DNA of 64,000 nt from Spirosoma fluviale (GTDB lineage: Bacteria; Bacteroidota; Bacteroidia; Cytophagales; Spirosomataceae), in assembly GCA_945883625.1 (NCBI GenBank), contig CAMCXW010000006.1, forward strand, positions 1 through 64,000, read 5' to 3'. The notes under the pieces were generated by a model. It saw only the letters and a program-made list of their open reading frames with translations. It did no database searches and was not told the DNA's origin. This document shows, piece by piece, positions 50,822-61,099 of this stretch. The position numbers were made by a program, and so were the translations under genes. Within the stretch, counting starts at the first letter, position 1, and the number at the start of each line of letters is the position of its first letter.

Positions 50822-51985
50822 TCAATTGCGATAAATTAAATAGCGTTTACGCATTTTTTTGTAGGCCTCCAATGCCGGTTGCCACGAGGCCCGAATCTCA
50901 GATTCTGATTTGCCAGCCAGCATCTGTAAACGTATCGAATCCGTTCCTGCCAATTTATCAAAGAATGATGCCGAAGTAAAAAAAGATTCCTTACTACCTG
51001 TCGCTTGAAAGAAATGGATCAAGTATTTCAATGAGAAACCAAGTTCCCTGGTAGTAACCCCGCGTAAATCAAGGCCATAACACAATTGATCCTTCAAAGG
51101 AGGATCCATAGCGCCAGGCGTAGGAACTGGTGTAAACGTATACGAGCCTGCCGCCGGATTGGGTGTCCCTAGTACTTGAAATTGCGTTAGGGTGCCACGA
51201 CCCACACTGACAATGGTGGGCTCCAACAAACAAAGTGAAGGATATAAACCGATAGACTGATCATTCGGCAAATTTGGAGATGGTGCAATCGTAAGCGGAA
51301 CTGCATTCCGATGTTTGTAAGACCGACAAGCAATAACTTGGACATCACAAGTGAGGCCGTTGGCCAGCCAACCCTCTCCATTAATCATCCCCGCAAACTC
51401 CCCCATCGTTAAACCATGTACCACGGGAATTGGATTTAATCCCACAAACGAAGCAAATTTGCGATCTAACACCGGACCATCCACATAATGACCATTTGGA
51501 TTTGCTCGATCTAAAATCAATAATTTTACCTTATTCTCCGCGCAAGCCTCCATCACATAAAACAAAGTTGAGCTATACGTGTAGAACCGAGCACCTACAT
51601 CTTGAATATCAAAAACTACGACATCCAAACCCTGCAAATCTTCTGGAGTAGGCTTTTTATGCTTGCCATATAAGGAAATCAAGGGTAAGCCTGTTTGGCG
51701 ATCGACCTCATTATCAATATGCGCACCAGCATCCGCTGTTCCCCGAAATCCGTGCTCGGGTGCGAAGACACGCTTGACGGTAATACCCGCCCGCAAAAGG
51801 CTGTCGGCCAAATGCGTCGACCCAATCACCGAAGTATGATTGACCACGAGGCCCACCGACTTCCCTTTAAGTAATGAAAAATAACGATTTGTTTGAAACG
51901 CTCCAGGAATCGCTTGTGCAAAAATCCCTTGCATTGCCATCAAAAACAATACTGCTATTAACTTGTAGTTTCGAGCCATTCCCAT
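50822..51985 (-). CDS. DUF1343 family protein (NamZ-type exo-beta-N-acetylmuramidase-like)
   Basis: GKSVGLVVNHTSVIG, VFAPEHGFRGTADAG, SLYGKHKKPTPEDL, VFDIQDVGARFYTY; start trimmed because the long ORF overlaps a divergent gene. Confidence 0.88.
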   Translation of the reverse strand: MGMARNYKLIAVLFLMAMQGIFAQAIPGAFQTNRYFSLLKGKSVGLVVNHTSVIGSTHLADSLLRAGITVKRVFAPEHGFRGTADAGAHIDNEVDRQTGLPLISLYGKHKKPTPEDLQGLDVVVFDIQDVGARFYTYSSTLFYVMEACAENKVKLLILDRANPNGHYVDGPVLDRKFASFVGLNPIPVVHGLTMGEFAGMINGEGWLANGLTCDVQVIACRSYKHRNAVPLTIAPSPNLPNDQSIGLYPSLCLLEPTIVSVGRGTLTQFQVLGTPNPAAGSYTFTPVPTPGAMDPPLKDQLCYGLDLRGVTTRELGFSLKYLIHFFQATGSKESFFTSASFFDKLAGTDSIRLQMLAGKSESEIRASWQPALEAYKKMRKRYLIYRN

Positions 51986-52046
51986 TTTCTTTGCGCTTCG
52001 GATTAGAAGGTTCAAATATCCGATAATTTTTATAAAAATAATAACC

Positions 52047-53255
52047 GTGAATTTCCCTCTATTCGTTGCCCGTCGCATTCGAAATACCCACGAGACTTCA
52101 TTCTCTAAGACGGTTACGTATGTGGGCATTGGCACCATTGCCTTGGGAACTTGCATTATTTTAGTGGCCTTTTCTATCCTTTTTGGCTTTAAAAATGCCA
52201 TCATACAAAAGATTACGAATTTCTCTGGCGACCTGCGCATTAGCCAAATTTCCGGCAATCATTCCCTCTCTGAATCACCCATGCAACGCAATGAAGCCTG
52301 GGAAAAAACAATCCGCAACCATCCGTACGTCAACCATCTCCAAGCGCACGTCCAAAAACCAGGTATCCTCGTGGGCGAAAAAGGACTCGCGGGTGTCGTG
52401 ATTAAAGGAATCGGTGCAGATATGCCTTTGGCACAAGTAAATCAAAATATCATTGCCGGAAGCGGGCAAATGAAAAAGGGCCAAAGCGTCATATTGAGTC
52501 AGGAATTAGCCCAACAATTAAAAGTGCGGGTAAATGGATCGCTGATTCTATATTTCCTGAGCCAGCCGAACAGACCTAGAAAAGTACAGGTGCAAGGGAT
52601 ATATGAAACTGGACTAGAGGAATTAGATAAGCTTTTTGTACTAGCTGATCGTGATTGGGTACAAAAAATGAATGGGTATACTGCTGATTCAATCGGAACT
52701 TATGAAATATATTTGAAGCAACCGGTAGACCTAAACATCGCCGCGAACCGGTTGACAAAAACACTCGATCCTACATGGAAACTAGAAACCAAAGTAGAAC
52801 TTTTCCCAGCCTTATTTGATTGGATGCAAATGCTCGATCGCAACATTGTCATTTTCATCTCGCTATTGCTCATTGTCGCTTGCTTCAACCTTATTGCCAC
52901 CTTATGGGTGTTAATCATGGAACGTATTCCTATGGTTGGTTTACTGAAGGCTCTCGGCAGTTCAGCGTCACAGATTCGCAGTATTTTCTGGTGGAACGGT
53001 GTCTTTATTCTGTTGAGAGGATTGCTGATAGGCAATATCCTCGCCATGGGGTTTTGTTGGCTCCAAGCCACCTACCACCTCATTCCGCTTGACCCACTAA
53101 ATTATTACATGAATGCAGTACCGATTTATTGGGACTGGTTGACGTGGGTTTGGGTTAACTTGAGCACCTGTGCATTAGTTAGTATCATCATTTACATTCC
53201 GACACACTTTATTACAAAAATCGATCCACAGACCGCGATCAATTATAAAAATTAA
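52047..53255 (+). CDS. FtsX/LolE-like ABC transporter permease
   Basis: N-terminal TM helix, MacB-like periplasmic region, C-terminal FtsX TM segments (IVIFISLLLIVACFNLIATLWVLIMERIPMVGLLKALGSSASQIRSIFWWNG). Confidence 0.87.
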   Translation: MNFPLFVARRIRNTHETSFSKTVTYVGIGTIALGTCIILVAFSILFGFKNAIIQKITNFSGDLRISQISGNHSLSESPMQRNEAWEKTIRNHPYVNHLQAHVQKPGILVGEKGLAGVVIKGIGADMPLAQVNQNIIAGSGQMKKGQSVILSQELAQQLKVRVNGSLILYFLSQPNRPRKVQVQGIYETGLEELDKLFVLADRDWVQKMNGYTADSIGTYEIYLKQPVDLNIAANRLTKTLDPTWKLETKVELFPALFDWMQMLDRNIVIFISLLLIVACFNLIATLWVLIMERIPMVGLLKALGSSASQIRSIFWWNGVFILLRGLLIGNILAMGFCWLQATYHLIPLDPLNYYMNAVPIYWDWLTWVWVNLSTCALVSIIIYIPTHFITKIDPQTAINYKN

Positions 53256-53256
53256 T

Positions 53257-55104
53257 ATGCAGAAATTCCTACTTGCTTGCCTTATTTGCATGGGAACCAC
53301 CGTTTTTGGTCAAGGTTTCAACGTTCAAATCAATCTAAAAGACGTAACTGAAGACCGGTTGAAAATTCAAATGAATTTCCCGCCACAAAAACAAAAAAGC
53401 ATTCAGTTTAATTTCCCAAAGATTGTGCCGGGAACATATGCCAATTATGACTATGGACGTTATATTGTCAATTTTCAGGCATTCGACCAACAAGGAAAAT
53501 CACTTGCGGTAACCAAGAAAAATGTCAATCAATACCAGATTTCAGATGCGACTAAATTAGCCTATGTACGTTATGAGGCGAATGATACCTGGGATAGTCC
53601 CGAAGTGAAAGGCGAATATATCTTCGAACCAGCGGGTAGTAATTTCCAAAAAGACACCTTGTTTGCGTTGAATACACATACCATTTTAGGCTATGTGAGC
53701 GGTCAGGAAAAACAACGCATTAAATTACAAATAGAAAAACCGAGCCATTTAGTGGGCGTCAGCTCCCTGAAGAATACCACCCAAGGTGATGTGGATACTT
53801 ATTTGGCAGCATCCTACCAAGAATTAGTGGATTCCCCAATCATGTATTCTCCAGCGGATACCGCCAAAATCATGATGGGCGAAACAGAAATTATCATCTC
53901 CCTGTATTCCCCGAATAATACATTGAGCGCCAAACAAGTCGCTGCGAAAGTTGAACCACTGCTAGATGCCCAACGGAAATACCTGGGCGGAAAATTACCA
54001 GTGAAGCGGTATGCTTTTTTAGTAGTGCTCTCAGACAACCTGAAAGGCGGAAGCTACGGCGCGCTCGAACATGCGCAATCCTCGTTCTATTACCTACCCG
54101 AAGGAAATTCAGATCAACTCAGCCAAACCATCCGTGATGTCTGCGCACACGAGTTTTTTCATATTGTAACGCCTCTATCGATTCACTCAGAGGAAATCGG
54201 ATCCTTTGATTTTAATGAACCTAAGATGTCCCAGCACCTATGGCTATACGAAGGGTTGACGGAATATGCGGCACACCACATGCAGGCAAAATATGAGCTG
54301 ACCACGTGGAATGATTTCTTTAAGACCATTCAAGAGAAAAAAGAAACAATGGATATGCAATATGATGCGAAGGTCCCGTTTACGGTGATGAGCCAACAAG
54401 TCTTAGGGAAGCACAAAGAACAATATGGGAATGTGTACCAAAAAGGCGCGTTGATTGGCTGGGGATTGGATTTGTTCTTGCGCCAACAATCAAATGGGGC
54501 CTATGGAACGCAACAAATGATGACCGAACTGGCTAAGACGTACGGACCGAATAAATCATTCAAGGATGATGAATTATTTGAGGCTTTGGTGCGCATGACA
54601 AAAATGCCTGCTTTACGTGATTTCTTTAAACAATATGTAGCGGGTAATGAAGCCTTGCCGATCGACGCATGGTTGCAGCATATCGGCTATACGTGGGACA
54701 CCACACAAAAAGAAGAAATCAAATCCCCTGGTTTTGATCCGCAGGGCTTAGCCATCAAGATGGAAACAAAACGCGCGTATGTGGAAAGTAAATCCGCGAT
54801 CAATGCGCAGGGAGAAGCGCTAGGCTTACAAGTCAAAGATGAGTTTATTAGCCTAAATGGCTTACCGATCGACATGGAGAATTTCGGCAAAAACATGAAG
54901 AAGATTTTACAAATCATTCAGCCTGGCGACATGTTTACATTGGAGGTGGCGCGTCCCAACGACACGGGGGGATACACCTCTGTCACGCTAAAGGCGCCTT
55001 TTACTCCTATTTCACAGGTAAGCAAGTCGGCAATTCGCCCTTTACTTTACCCGACACCTGAACAATTAAAACTACGTGCAGATTGGATGCGGGCTAATCC
55101 GTAA
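53257..55104 (+). CDS. M61 family metallopeptidase (glycyl aminopeptidase-like) with PDZ
   Basis: DVCAHEFFHIVTPLSIHSEEI (HExxH-type), HLWLYEGLTEYAAHH, C-terminal PDZ-like region. Confidence 0.92.
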   Translation: MQKFLLACLICMGTTVFGQGFNVQINLKDVTEDRLKIQMNFPPQKQKSIQFNFPKIVPGTYANYDYGRYIVNFQAFDQQGKSLAVTKKNVNQYQISDATKLAYVRYEANDTWDSPEVKGEYIFEPAGSNFQKDTLFALNTHTILGYVSGQEKQRIKLQIEKPSHLVGVSSLKNTTQGDVDTYLAASYQELVDSPIMYSPADTAKIMMGETEIIISLYSPNNTLSAKQVAAKVEPLLDAQRKYLGGKLPVKRYAFLVVLSDNLKGGSYGALEHAQSSFYYLPEGNSDQLSQTIRDVCAHEFFHIVTPLSIHSEEIGSFDFNEPKMSQHLWLYEGLTEYAAHHMQAKYELTTWNDFFKTIQEKKETMDMQYDAKVPFTVMSQQVLGKHKEQYGNVYQKGALIGWGLDLFLRQQSNGAYGTQQMMTELAKTYGPNKSFKDDELFEALVRMTKMPALRDFFKQYVAGNEALPIDAWLQHIGYTWDTTQKEEIKSPGFDPQGLAIKMETKRAYVESKSAINAQGEALGLQVKDEFISLNGLPIDMENFGKNMKKILQIIQPGDMFTLEVARPNDTGGYTSVTLKAPFTPISQVSKSAIRPLLYPTPEQLKLRADWMRANP

Positions 55105-56353
55105 CCGGAGGATTAAATTCTCCTTCATGCTTCGCTAACCAAACGGTTGCCACGCCATTGCCAATAAAATTGGTGATAGCACGCGCCTCCGACATAAAGC
55201 GATCTACGCCTAAGAGCAATGCCAAACCTTCCAAAGGGATAACCTGTAATGCCGTTAGCGTAGATGCTAAAACGACAAATCCACTCCCGGTTACACCAGC
55301 GGCACCTTTGGACGTCACCATCAATACCCCGATAATTGTTAGCAATTGCTCCCAATTCAATTGGATTCCATACACTTGGGCCAGAAATAACGTGGCCATG
55401 GACAAGTAAATACTGGTGCCGTCTAGATTAAATGAATAACCTGCGGGAACTACGAGGCCAACAACGGATTTGGAACAGCCCATTTTCTCCAACTTCAACA
55501 TGAGTGAGGGTAAGGCTGCTTCCGAGGAAGAAGTTCCTAAAACGATCAATAACTCCTCTTTGATGTAGCTTAAGAATTTGCCGATGCGCTCACCGCAGTT
55601 ACGCATGATTAAACCAAGCACCACAAAAATGAAAATGGCCATCGTTGCATAGACAGAAACCATCAGTTTCGCGAGGGGCAATAACGAGTGAATACCAAAT
55701 TTACCGATCGTATATGCCATGCCACCTAACGCTCCCAAAGGGGCTAAATACATGATCGCATGCAAGGCTTTGAATACCCAATCCGACGCTTGATGCATAC
55801 CGGAAATCATTTTGGCTTTACCGCGAACAAAATTCAGGAACGTGCCAAAAAACAAAGAGAAGCCTAAAACTTGAATGGTAAAATTTTCTTTTAGAAATAA
55901 GATCCAACTAAATGAAGCGGCCTTCGAGGTGTATTTCGAAATATCTCCACCTGCGACATCACCTCTAATAACGCCTTCACCTGGAGTTAACACATTGGAA
56001 ACAAGTAAACCGATCAACAACGCAACTGTGGTGACTACCTCAAAATATAATAAAGCCTTTCCACCTACCCGGCCGACCTTCTTTAAATTTCCCATATTAA
56101 CGATTCCTAAACTAATCGTCAAAAAGATGATGGGATGAATAAATAATTTGACAAGACTGATAAAAATACCACTAAAAACTTCGCTCAGCGTGGGGCCAAA
56201 AGCTAAGTCAGCACCCAACAAGCTATAGCTTATTTTGCTTTCAAAAACAGGGTATAAAGCTAGTGAAGGTGCAAAATGGCCGACAAGCACGCCAATCAAG
56301 ATTGACAAAAGCACCCAAAAGGTAAGATTGTGTGTAATATTCTTTGATTTCAT
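55094..56353 (-). CDS. Dicarboxylate/amino acid:cation symporter (DAACS family)
   Basis: FISLVKLFIHPIIFLTISLGIVNMGN, TSSSEAALP, GYSFNLDGTSIYLSMATLFLAQ, GVDRFMSEARA. Confidence 0.93.
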   Translation of the reverse strand: MKSKNITHNLTFWVLLSILIGVLVGHFAPSLALYPVFESKISYSLLGADLAFGPTLSEVFSGIFISLVKLFIHPIIFLTISLGIVNMGNLKKVGRVGGKALLYFEVVTTVALLIGLLVSNVLTPGEGVIRGDVAGGDISKYTSKAASFSWILFLKENFTIQVLGFSLFFGTFLNFVRGKAKMISGMHQASDWVFKALHAIMYLAPLGALGGMAYTIGKFGIHSLLPLAKLMVSVYATMAIFIFVVLGLIMRNCGERIGKFLSYIKEELLIVLGTSSSEAALPSLMLKLEKMGCSKSVVGLVVPAGYSFNLDGTSIYLSMATLFLAQVYGIQLNWEQLLTIIGVLMVTSKGAAGVTGSGFVVLASTLTALQVIPLEGLALLLGVDRFMSEARAITNFIGNGVATVWLAKHEGEFNPPVTD

Positions 56354-56469
56354 TCGTTGGTAAAGAGGTTGTAACAAATGTAATGAACTAAACTGAAATT
56401 TTCATCGTTTGGCATTCTGCACTTATTTGCCGAATTTTGTTGGCTCATTTCAACATTTTTTTTCCAACT

Positions 56470-57408
56470 ATGGCTTCTTCTATTAAATGCTTAATTATTG
56501 GTTCTGGACCTGCGGGATATACGGCCGCAATTTACGCGTCACGTGCTGGATTAAATCCGGTTATGTACATGGGAGGACAGCCAGGTGGTCAGTTAACGAC
56601 GACAACGGAAGTTGACAATTTTCCAGGCTATCCGCAAGGTGTAGATGGGCCAACCATGATGGTTGATTTAGAGACTCAAGCGAAGCGTTTTGGAACGGAT
56701 GTACGTTATGGTATGGCGACGAAAGTTGATTTTTCAAGCCAGCCAAAGAAAGTGTGGATCGATGAAACCACTGAAATTTTAGCTGATTCAGTTATTATCG
56801 CAACAGGAGCTTCTGCCAAATGGTTGGGACTCGAAGGCGAAACAACCTACAATGGTTTAGGCGTTTCGGCTTGCGCTGTTTGTGATGGATTTTTCTACCG
56901 GAATCAAACCGTTGCGGTTGTTGGCGCCGGAGACACCGCCGCTGAAGAAGCAAGTTACCTAGCTAATTTATGTACCCAAGTTCACCTGATTGTTCGTCGG
57001 GACCAAATGCGTGCATCCCTGATTATGCAGGAGCGTGTAAAAAAGAATCCGAAAATCACGATTCATTGGAATTCAGAAACAGAAGAAATTTTAGGTGATG
57101 CCAATGGCGTGACGGGCATTCGCATTAAAAATAATGTAAGCCAAGCGACTGAGGAAATTGCGTTAACTGGTTTCTTTGTGGCGATTGGTCACCAACCGAA
57201 TACCAGCATCTTTAAGGGCCAATTGGACATGGATGCTCAAGAATACCTAATCACAGAAAAAGGTACAAGTAAGACAAATATCCCAGGCGTTTTCGCGTGT
57301 GGGGATGTGCAGGATTCGATGTACCGACAAGCCGTAACGGCAGCAGGAAGTGGCTGTATGGCCGCTTTGGACGCGGAAAGATGGTTGGCCGCTAGCAATT
57401 TACATTAA
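56470..57408 (+). CDS. trxB: Thioredoxin-disulfide reductase
   Basis: IGSGPAGYTAAIYASRAGL, SACAVCDGFFYRNQTVAVVGAGDTAAEEA, GVFACGDVQD. Confidence 0.97.
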   Translation: MASSIKCLIIGSGPAGYTAAIYASRAGLNPVMYMGGQPGGQLTTTTEVDNFPGYPQGVDGPTMMVDLETQAKRFGTDVRYGMATKVDFSSQPKKVWIDETTEILADSVIIATGASAKWLGLEGETTYNGLGVSACAVCDGFFYRNQTVAVVGAGDTAAEEASYLANLCTQVHLIVRRDQMRASLIMQERVKKNPKITIHWNSETEEILGDANGVTGIRIKNNVSQATEEIALTGFFVAIGHQPNTSIFKGQLDMDAQEYLITEKGTSKTNIPGVFACGDVQDSMYRQAVTAAGSGCMAALDAERWLAASNLH

Positions 57409-57417
57409 TACGATTTC

Positions 57418-58530
57418 ATGAGTATCAAAAAACTAGTTTGGGGATTAGTGCTTGTCTTTGTGACATTGAGCGCGTATGCCCAAGAAAAAAAGTTATTTAA
57501 GAAGAATACGAAGATTGATTTCAAGTCGAATGCCAATTTGTATCAAAACAATTCCGCTAAAAAGAACGATTTAGACGAACTACCTCCACTGACTTTCCGC
57601 ACGGAGAGTGAGAGTACAGCGACGGCTATTCAGGGATCTGAGATGCAGGAGCGTAAATATGAACCTTTGAAAATCCTTAATCCGACAATCAGCAATTTCG
57701 ATACCACATCGATTGATGAAGGGGAGGCGTTGGTCGTGGAAATCGAGGAAGAAAATGCACCGGTGGGATCGGAAGATTTCGTATCGGTGGCATCCTATTA
57801 TTCGATTTGGGATACCAAAAGTATTGATCCATACGATATCAATGCAAAGGATTTCGATGAGCCTGTAGATTTAGAATTATACAATTTACCAGCTGGCCGT
57901 AACTGGTCTCCGCCGTTAGCCACTGTGAAACAAACAAGTCCTTTTGGACCGCGTTGGGGCCGTTTACATGCCGGAGTGGATTTAGATTTAGAGACGGGTT
58001 ATCCGGTTTATACGGCTTTTGATGGAATTGTTCGCGTGTCTAGTGTGGACTGGGGTGGGTACGGTAAATTTATGGTGGTTCGTCACTATAATGGATTAGA
58101 AACACTTTATGGACACCTGTCCAAGCAAAATCTAGAACCAGGAACTTTCGTTAAGGCGGGAGATGAAATTGGTCTAGGTGGAAATACGGGTCGGAGTACA
58201 GGTTCACACTTGCACTTTGAAACACGGTATGAGGGAAACCCCTTTAACCCAAATCAAGTTTATAATTTTGGAACGGGCGAACCCTTGTCGGACCATTTAT
58301 TAATCACAGCCCAAACATTTAATGCCCGTGCACTTTCCCTTCGTAATGAATATGGAAGCGTGGGTGACAAAATCAAAACCCGTCGCAAAGCTTGGGTGAA
58401 AATTCGACCAGGAGATTCATTGTATACGATTGCTCAACGTGCAGGAATATCTGTTAATAAACTAGCCAAATTAAACGGCTTACGACTATCCTCTACCATT
58501 CGTGCTGGCAGACGACTTCGTATTCACTAA
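57418..58530 (+). CDS. M23 family peptidase with C-terminal LysM
   Basis: SPFGPRWGRLHAGVDLDLETG, TLYGHLSKQ, GSHLHFE; LysM IRPGDSLYTIAQRAGISVNKLAKLNGL. Confidence 0.94.
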   Translation: MSIKKLVWGLVLVFVTLSAYAQEKKLFKKNTKIDFKSNANLYQNNSAKKNDLDELPPLTFRTESESTATAIQGSEMQERKYEPLKILNPTISNFDTTSIDEGEALVVEIEEENAPVGSEDFVSVASYYSIWDTKSIDPYDINAKDFDEPVDLELYNLPAGRNWSPPLATVKQTSPFGPRWGRLHAGVDLDLETGYPVYTAFDGIVRVSSVDWGGYGKFMVVRHYNGLETLYGHLSKQNLEPGTFVKAGDEIGLGGNTGRSTGSHLHFETRYEGNPFNPNQVYNFGTGEPLSDHLLITAQTFNARALSLRNEYGSVGDKIKTRRKAWVKIRPGDSLYTIAQRAGISVNKLAKLNGLRLSSTIRAGRRLRIH

Positions 58531-58544
58531 ATCTGTACAATCTG

Positions 58545-59261
58545 ATGAAACTTGACATATTAGTGATGGCCACGCATCCAGATGATGCTGAATTAGCTTG
58601 CTCAGGAACGATTCGTAAGCAATTAGCACTGGGTAAGAAAGTTGGCATCGTTGATTTTACACGTGGTGAATTAGGGACACGGGGAACACCGGAAATTCGC
58701 TTAGCAGAATCTGCGGCGGCAACGGAAATATTAGGCATTCAGGTACGTGAGAATATAGGTTTGGCGGATGGTTTTTTTGTGAATGATCAGGCGAGCCAAT
58801 TGAGGTTAATTGAAGTGATACGGGCATATCAGCCAGAAATTGTATTAGCTAATGCGTTGGAAGATAGGCACCCTGACCACGGAAAAGGTGCACAATTGGC
58901 CATAGATGCCTGTTTTTTGAGTGGCTTGCGCAAGATTGAAACATCACGCAATGGCGAAAAACAAACGGAATGGCGTCCCAAACAAGTCTTTCATTACATC
59001 CAGGACAGATACTTGGAGCCTGATTTTGTGGTTGACATTACAGAACATTGGGCAATGAAAGAAGCCGCAATTCGTGCGTTTCGTAGCCAGTTTTTTGATC
59101 CTAATTCAAACGAACCAGCTTCCTATATTTCGAGTCCAGAATTCTTACACTTCATCGAAGCACGTGCCCGCGAAATGGGGCACAAGATTGGGGTGACCTA
59201 CGGCGAAGGGTTTCAAACTCAGAAGACAATCGCGATTCAAGATTTTAGCATACTCGCTTAA
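58545..59261 (+). CDS. bshB1: Bacillithiol biosynthesis deacetylase BshB1
   Basis: MATHPDDAELACSGTI, DFTRGELGTRGTPEIRLAESAAA, LEDRHPDHGKGA. Confidence 0.93.
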   Translation: MKLDILVMATHPDDAELACSGTIRKQLALGKKVGIVDFTRGELGTRGTPEIRLAESAAATEILGIQVRENIGLADGFFVNDQASQLRLIEVIRAYQPEIVLANALEDRHPDHGKGAQLAIDACFLSGLRKIETSRNGEKQTEWRPKQVFHYIQDRYLEPDFVVDITEHWAMKEAAIRAFRSQFFDPNSNEPASYISSPEFLHFIEARAREMGHKIGVTYGEGFQTQKTIAIQDFSILA

Positions 59262-61099
59262 TAACTCAGGTAGGTAGCAAATACTTTTTGCATGTACGCT
59301 TGACCAAAGGGTAATAAATTTTTACTTCCCTCCTGCTTGATCAGGCGCTTTCCCACATTATCATAACTGGTAAACCCTTGTTTACTAATCACTCCAAAGC
59401 CATTATCCCAGTCAAAGAATGCATATCCCCGCTCTGGATGGGTGGCAAATAAATCTTGACTAAACGCAAACCGACTGCCATCCAAGCCCATTTGGCCTAA
59501 CACAGTTTTGGCGATATCCGTTTGGCTACCAAACACCGATACCTGTTTTCCACGAAATTCAGGCTTGATGACATCACCAAAAAGTACTAGCGGAATATGA
59601 AAGCGTTGCGATTCTGAAATCGCATTTTTTTCTTTTGGCAAGCGGTGACCATGATCAGCCACAATGACAAACAAGGTATTTTTAAACCAAGACTCTTTGC
59701 GTGCAGAACGGATAAAAGCACCCAAGGATTTATCCGTATAAAAGGCCGTGCTCCGAAAACGATTCGGCAAATCGGACCCAGGAAAGCGTGGAGTCTCCGG
59801 AAATTCAAAGGGCTCATGATTCGAAAGCGTGAGCATGGTCGCAAAAAACGGTTGGCTCAACTGACCCAACTGTTTTTTAAATCGCTTAAATACGACACCG
59901 TCATGGGCACCCCATTTTGAATTTTGATCCTCGGGCGCGAACGCATGCTTGTCGGTGGAATGATCAAAACCATGGCTCAGCACATAGGGCTTAAACCCAA
60001 AAAACTCACTTTCACCCCCATACATGAACGCTGTTTGATAGCCTTGTTCTTTAAAAACCTGAGCGACCGAGGGTAATTTTTCTTGCTTATCCGTCTCGGA
60101 AATAATGCTTTTTATTGCCTGCGCTGGGAATGCACTCATCACCGCAATTAAACCTTTATCTGTACGATCTCCCGACGCATATAAATTCGAAAAAGATACA
60201 CCCTGACGCATCAAAAGCCCTAATTCGGCACTTATTCCCGGTTCACCCCCTAATGATTCTACGACATCAGCCGTGAAACTTTCCAAGATAATGAAGACAA
60301 CATTGGGACGTTTATAGGTGAGAATTTCCGTTCGGGCCAACGAATCTCCTGAATCATATACGTGCAGAATCGAATCTACCTGAGACTCGGGCAAATAATG
60401 AAAATCGGCCGTATTTCCAGCTAAATTATTCGTAACATCCTGCGCCAAATTCCACGAAGTATTCACTGCTGCATGGTTTAAGATAGGCTTGGAAGAAAAA
60501 TACGCCATGCTTTGGCTGATGGGAGCTAATTGCCAACCGCCCCGCACGCTCAAAAAGGTCAGTCCTAAAACCAACAAACTAAGTATAGGCCGCACTAACC
60601 AAGGATGTAGCTGATAGACAGGTCGAATAAAGAATCTGAGAAGCCAGCCAAAAAACAGAACCTGAAAAAGAAATATCCCGACTGTCAAACCGATACCCGT
60701 TTCCAGGCTCGAGATCGTCGATTCGTATGGATAATTAAAAAATATTTTGAAGACTTTATAGTTGACCTTCGCTCCCCACTCTTGATATATATTCAAATTT
60801 ACGGCCCCGATGAGTGCAAATAGACCAATAAAAAACCGTTGGTACCCAATCAAAAATCGCGGGGAAACAAACGATTTTCCGGTAACAATTTCGACTGCCC
60901 ATAACAAAGCGGGAATGACGAGCACATAACCCGTCATGGAGGCATCGAGCCGCAGGGCTGACTGAAAGATTGCAAATACTTCCGTGCTACCGTTTTCAGT
61001 TATGGAATCCCAAAATTTAAAGATAAAAATTAGGCGTTCGACCAAAAAGAAGATTAGCCAAAAAGCGTACAAACGAATGAGGCTAATTATGTAATTCAA
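59258..61099 (-). CDS. LTA synthase/phosphoglycerol transferase-like sulfatase-domain protein
   Basis: N-terminal TM bundle; NVVFIILESFTADVVESLGG, SGDRTDKGLIAVMSAFPAQ, FVIVADHGHRLP. Confidence 0.9.
   Translation of the reverse strand: MNYIISLIRLYAFWLIFFLVERLIFIFKFWDSITENGSTEVFAIFQSALRLDASMTGYVLVIPALLWAVEIVTGKSFVSPRFLIGYQRFFIGLFALIGAVNLNIYQEWGAKVNYKVFKIFFNYPYESTISSLETGIGLTVGIFLFQVLFFGWLLRFFIRPVYQLHPWLVRPILSLLVLGLTFLSVRGGWQLAPISQSMAYFSSKPILNHAAVNTSWNLAQDVTNNLAGNTADFHYLPESQVDSILHVYDSGDSLARTEILTYKRPNVVFIILESFTADVVESLGGEPGISAELGLLMRQGVSFSNLYASGDRTDKGLIAVMSAFPAQAIKSIISETDKQEKLPSVAQVFKEQGYQTAFMYGGESEFFGFKPYVLSHGFDHSTDKHAFAPEDQNSKWGAHDGVVFKRFKKQLGQLSQPFFATMLTLSNHEPFEFPETPRFPGSDLPNRFRSTAFYTDKSLGAFIRSARKESWFKNTLFVIVADHGHRLPKEKNAISESQRFHIPLVLFGDVIKPEFRGKQVSVFGSQTDIAKTVLGQMGLDGSRFAFSQDLFATHPERGYAFFDWDNGFGVISKQGFTSYDNVGKRLIKQEGSKNLLPFGQAYMQKVFATYLSY

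Noticed and set aside
51986-52258. N-terminal extension of the DUF1343 ORF
   Set aside because: Overlaps the divergent permease gene; a signal peptide begins at MARNYKLIAVLFLMAMQGIFAQ, so the upstream part is not coding.
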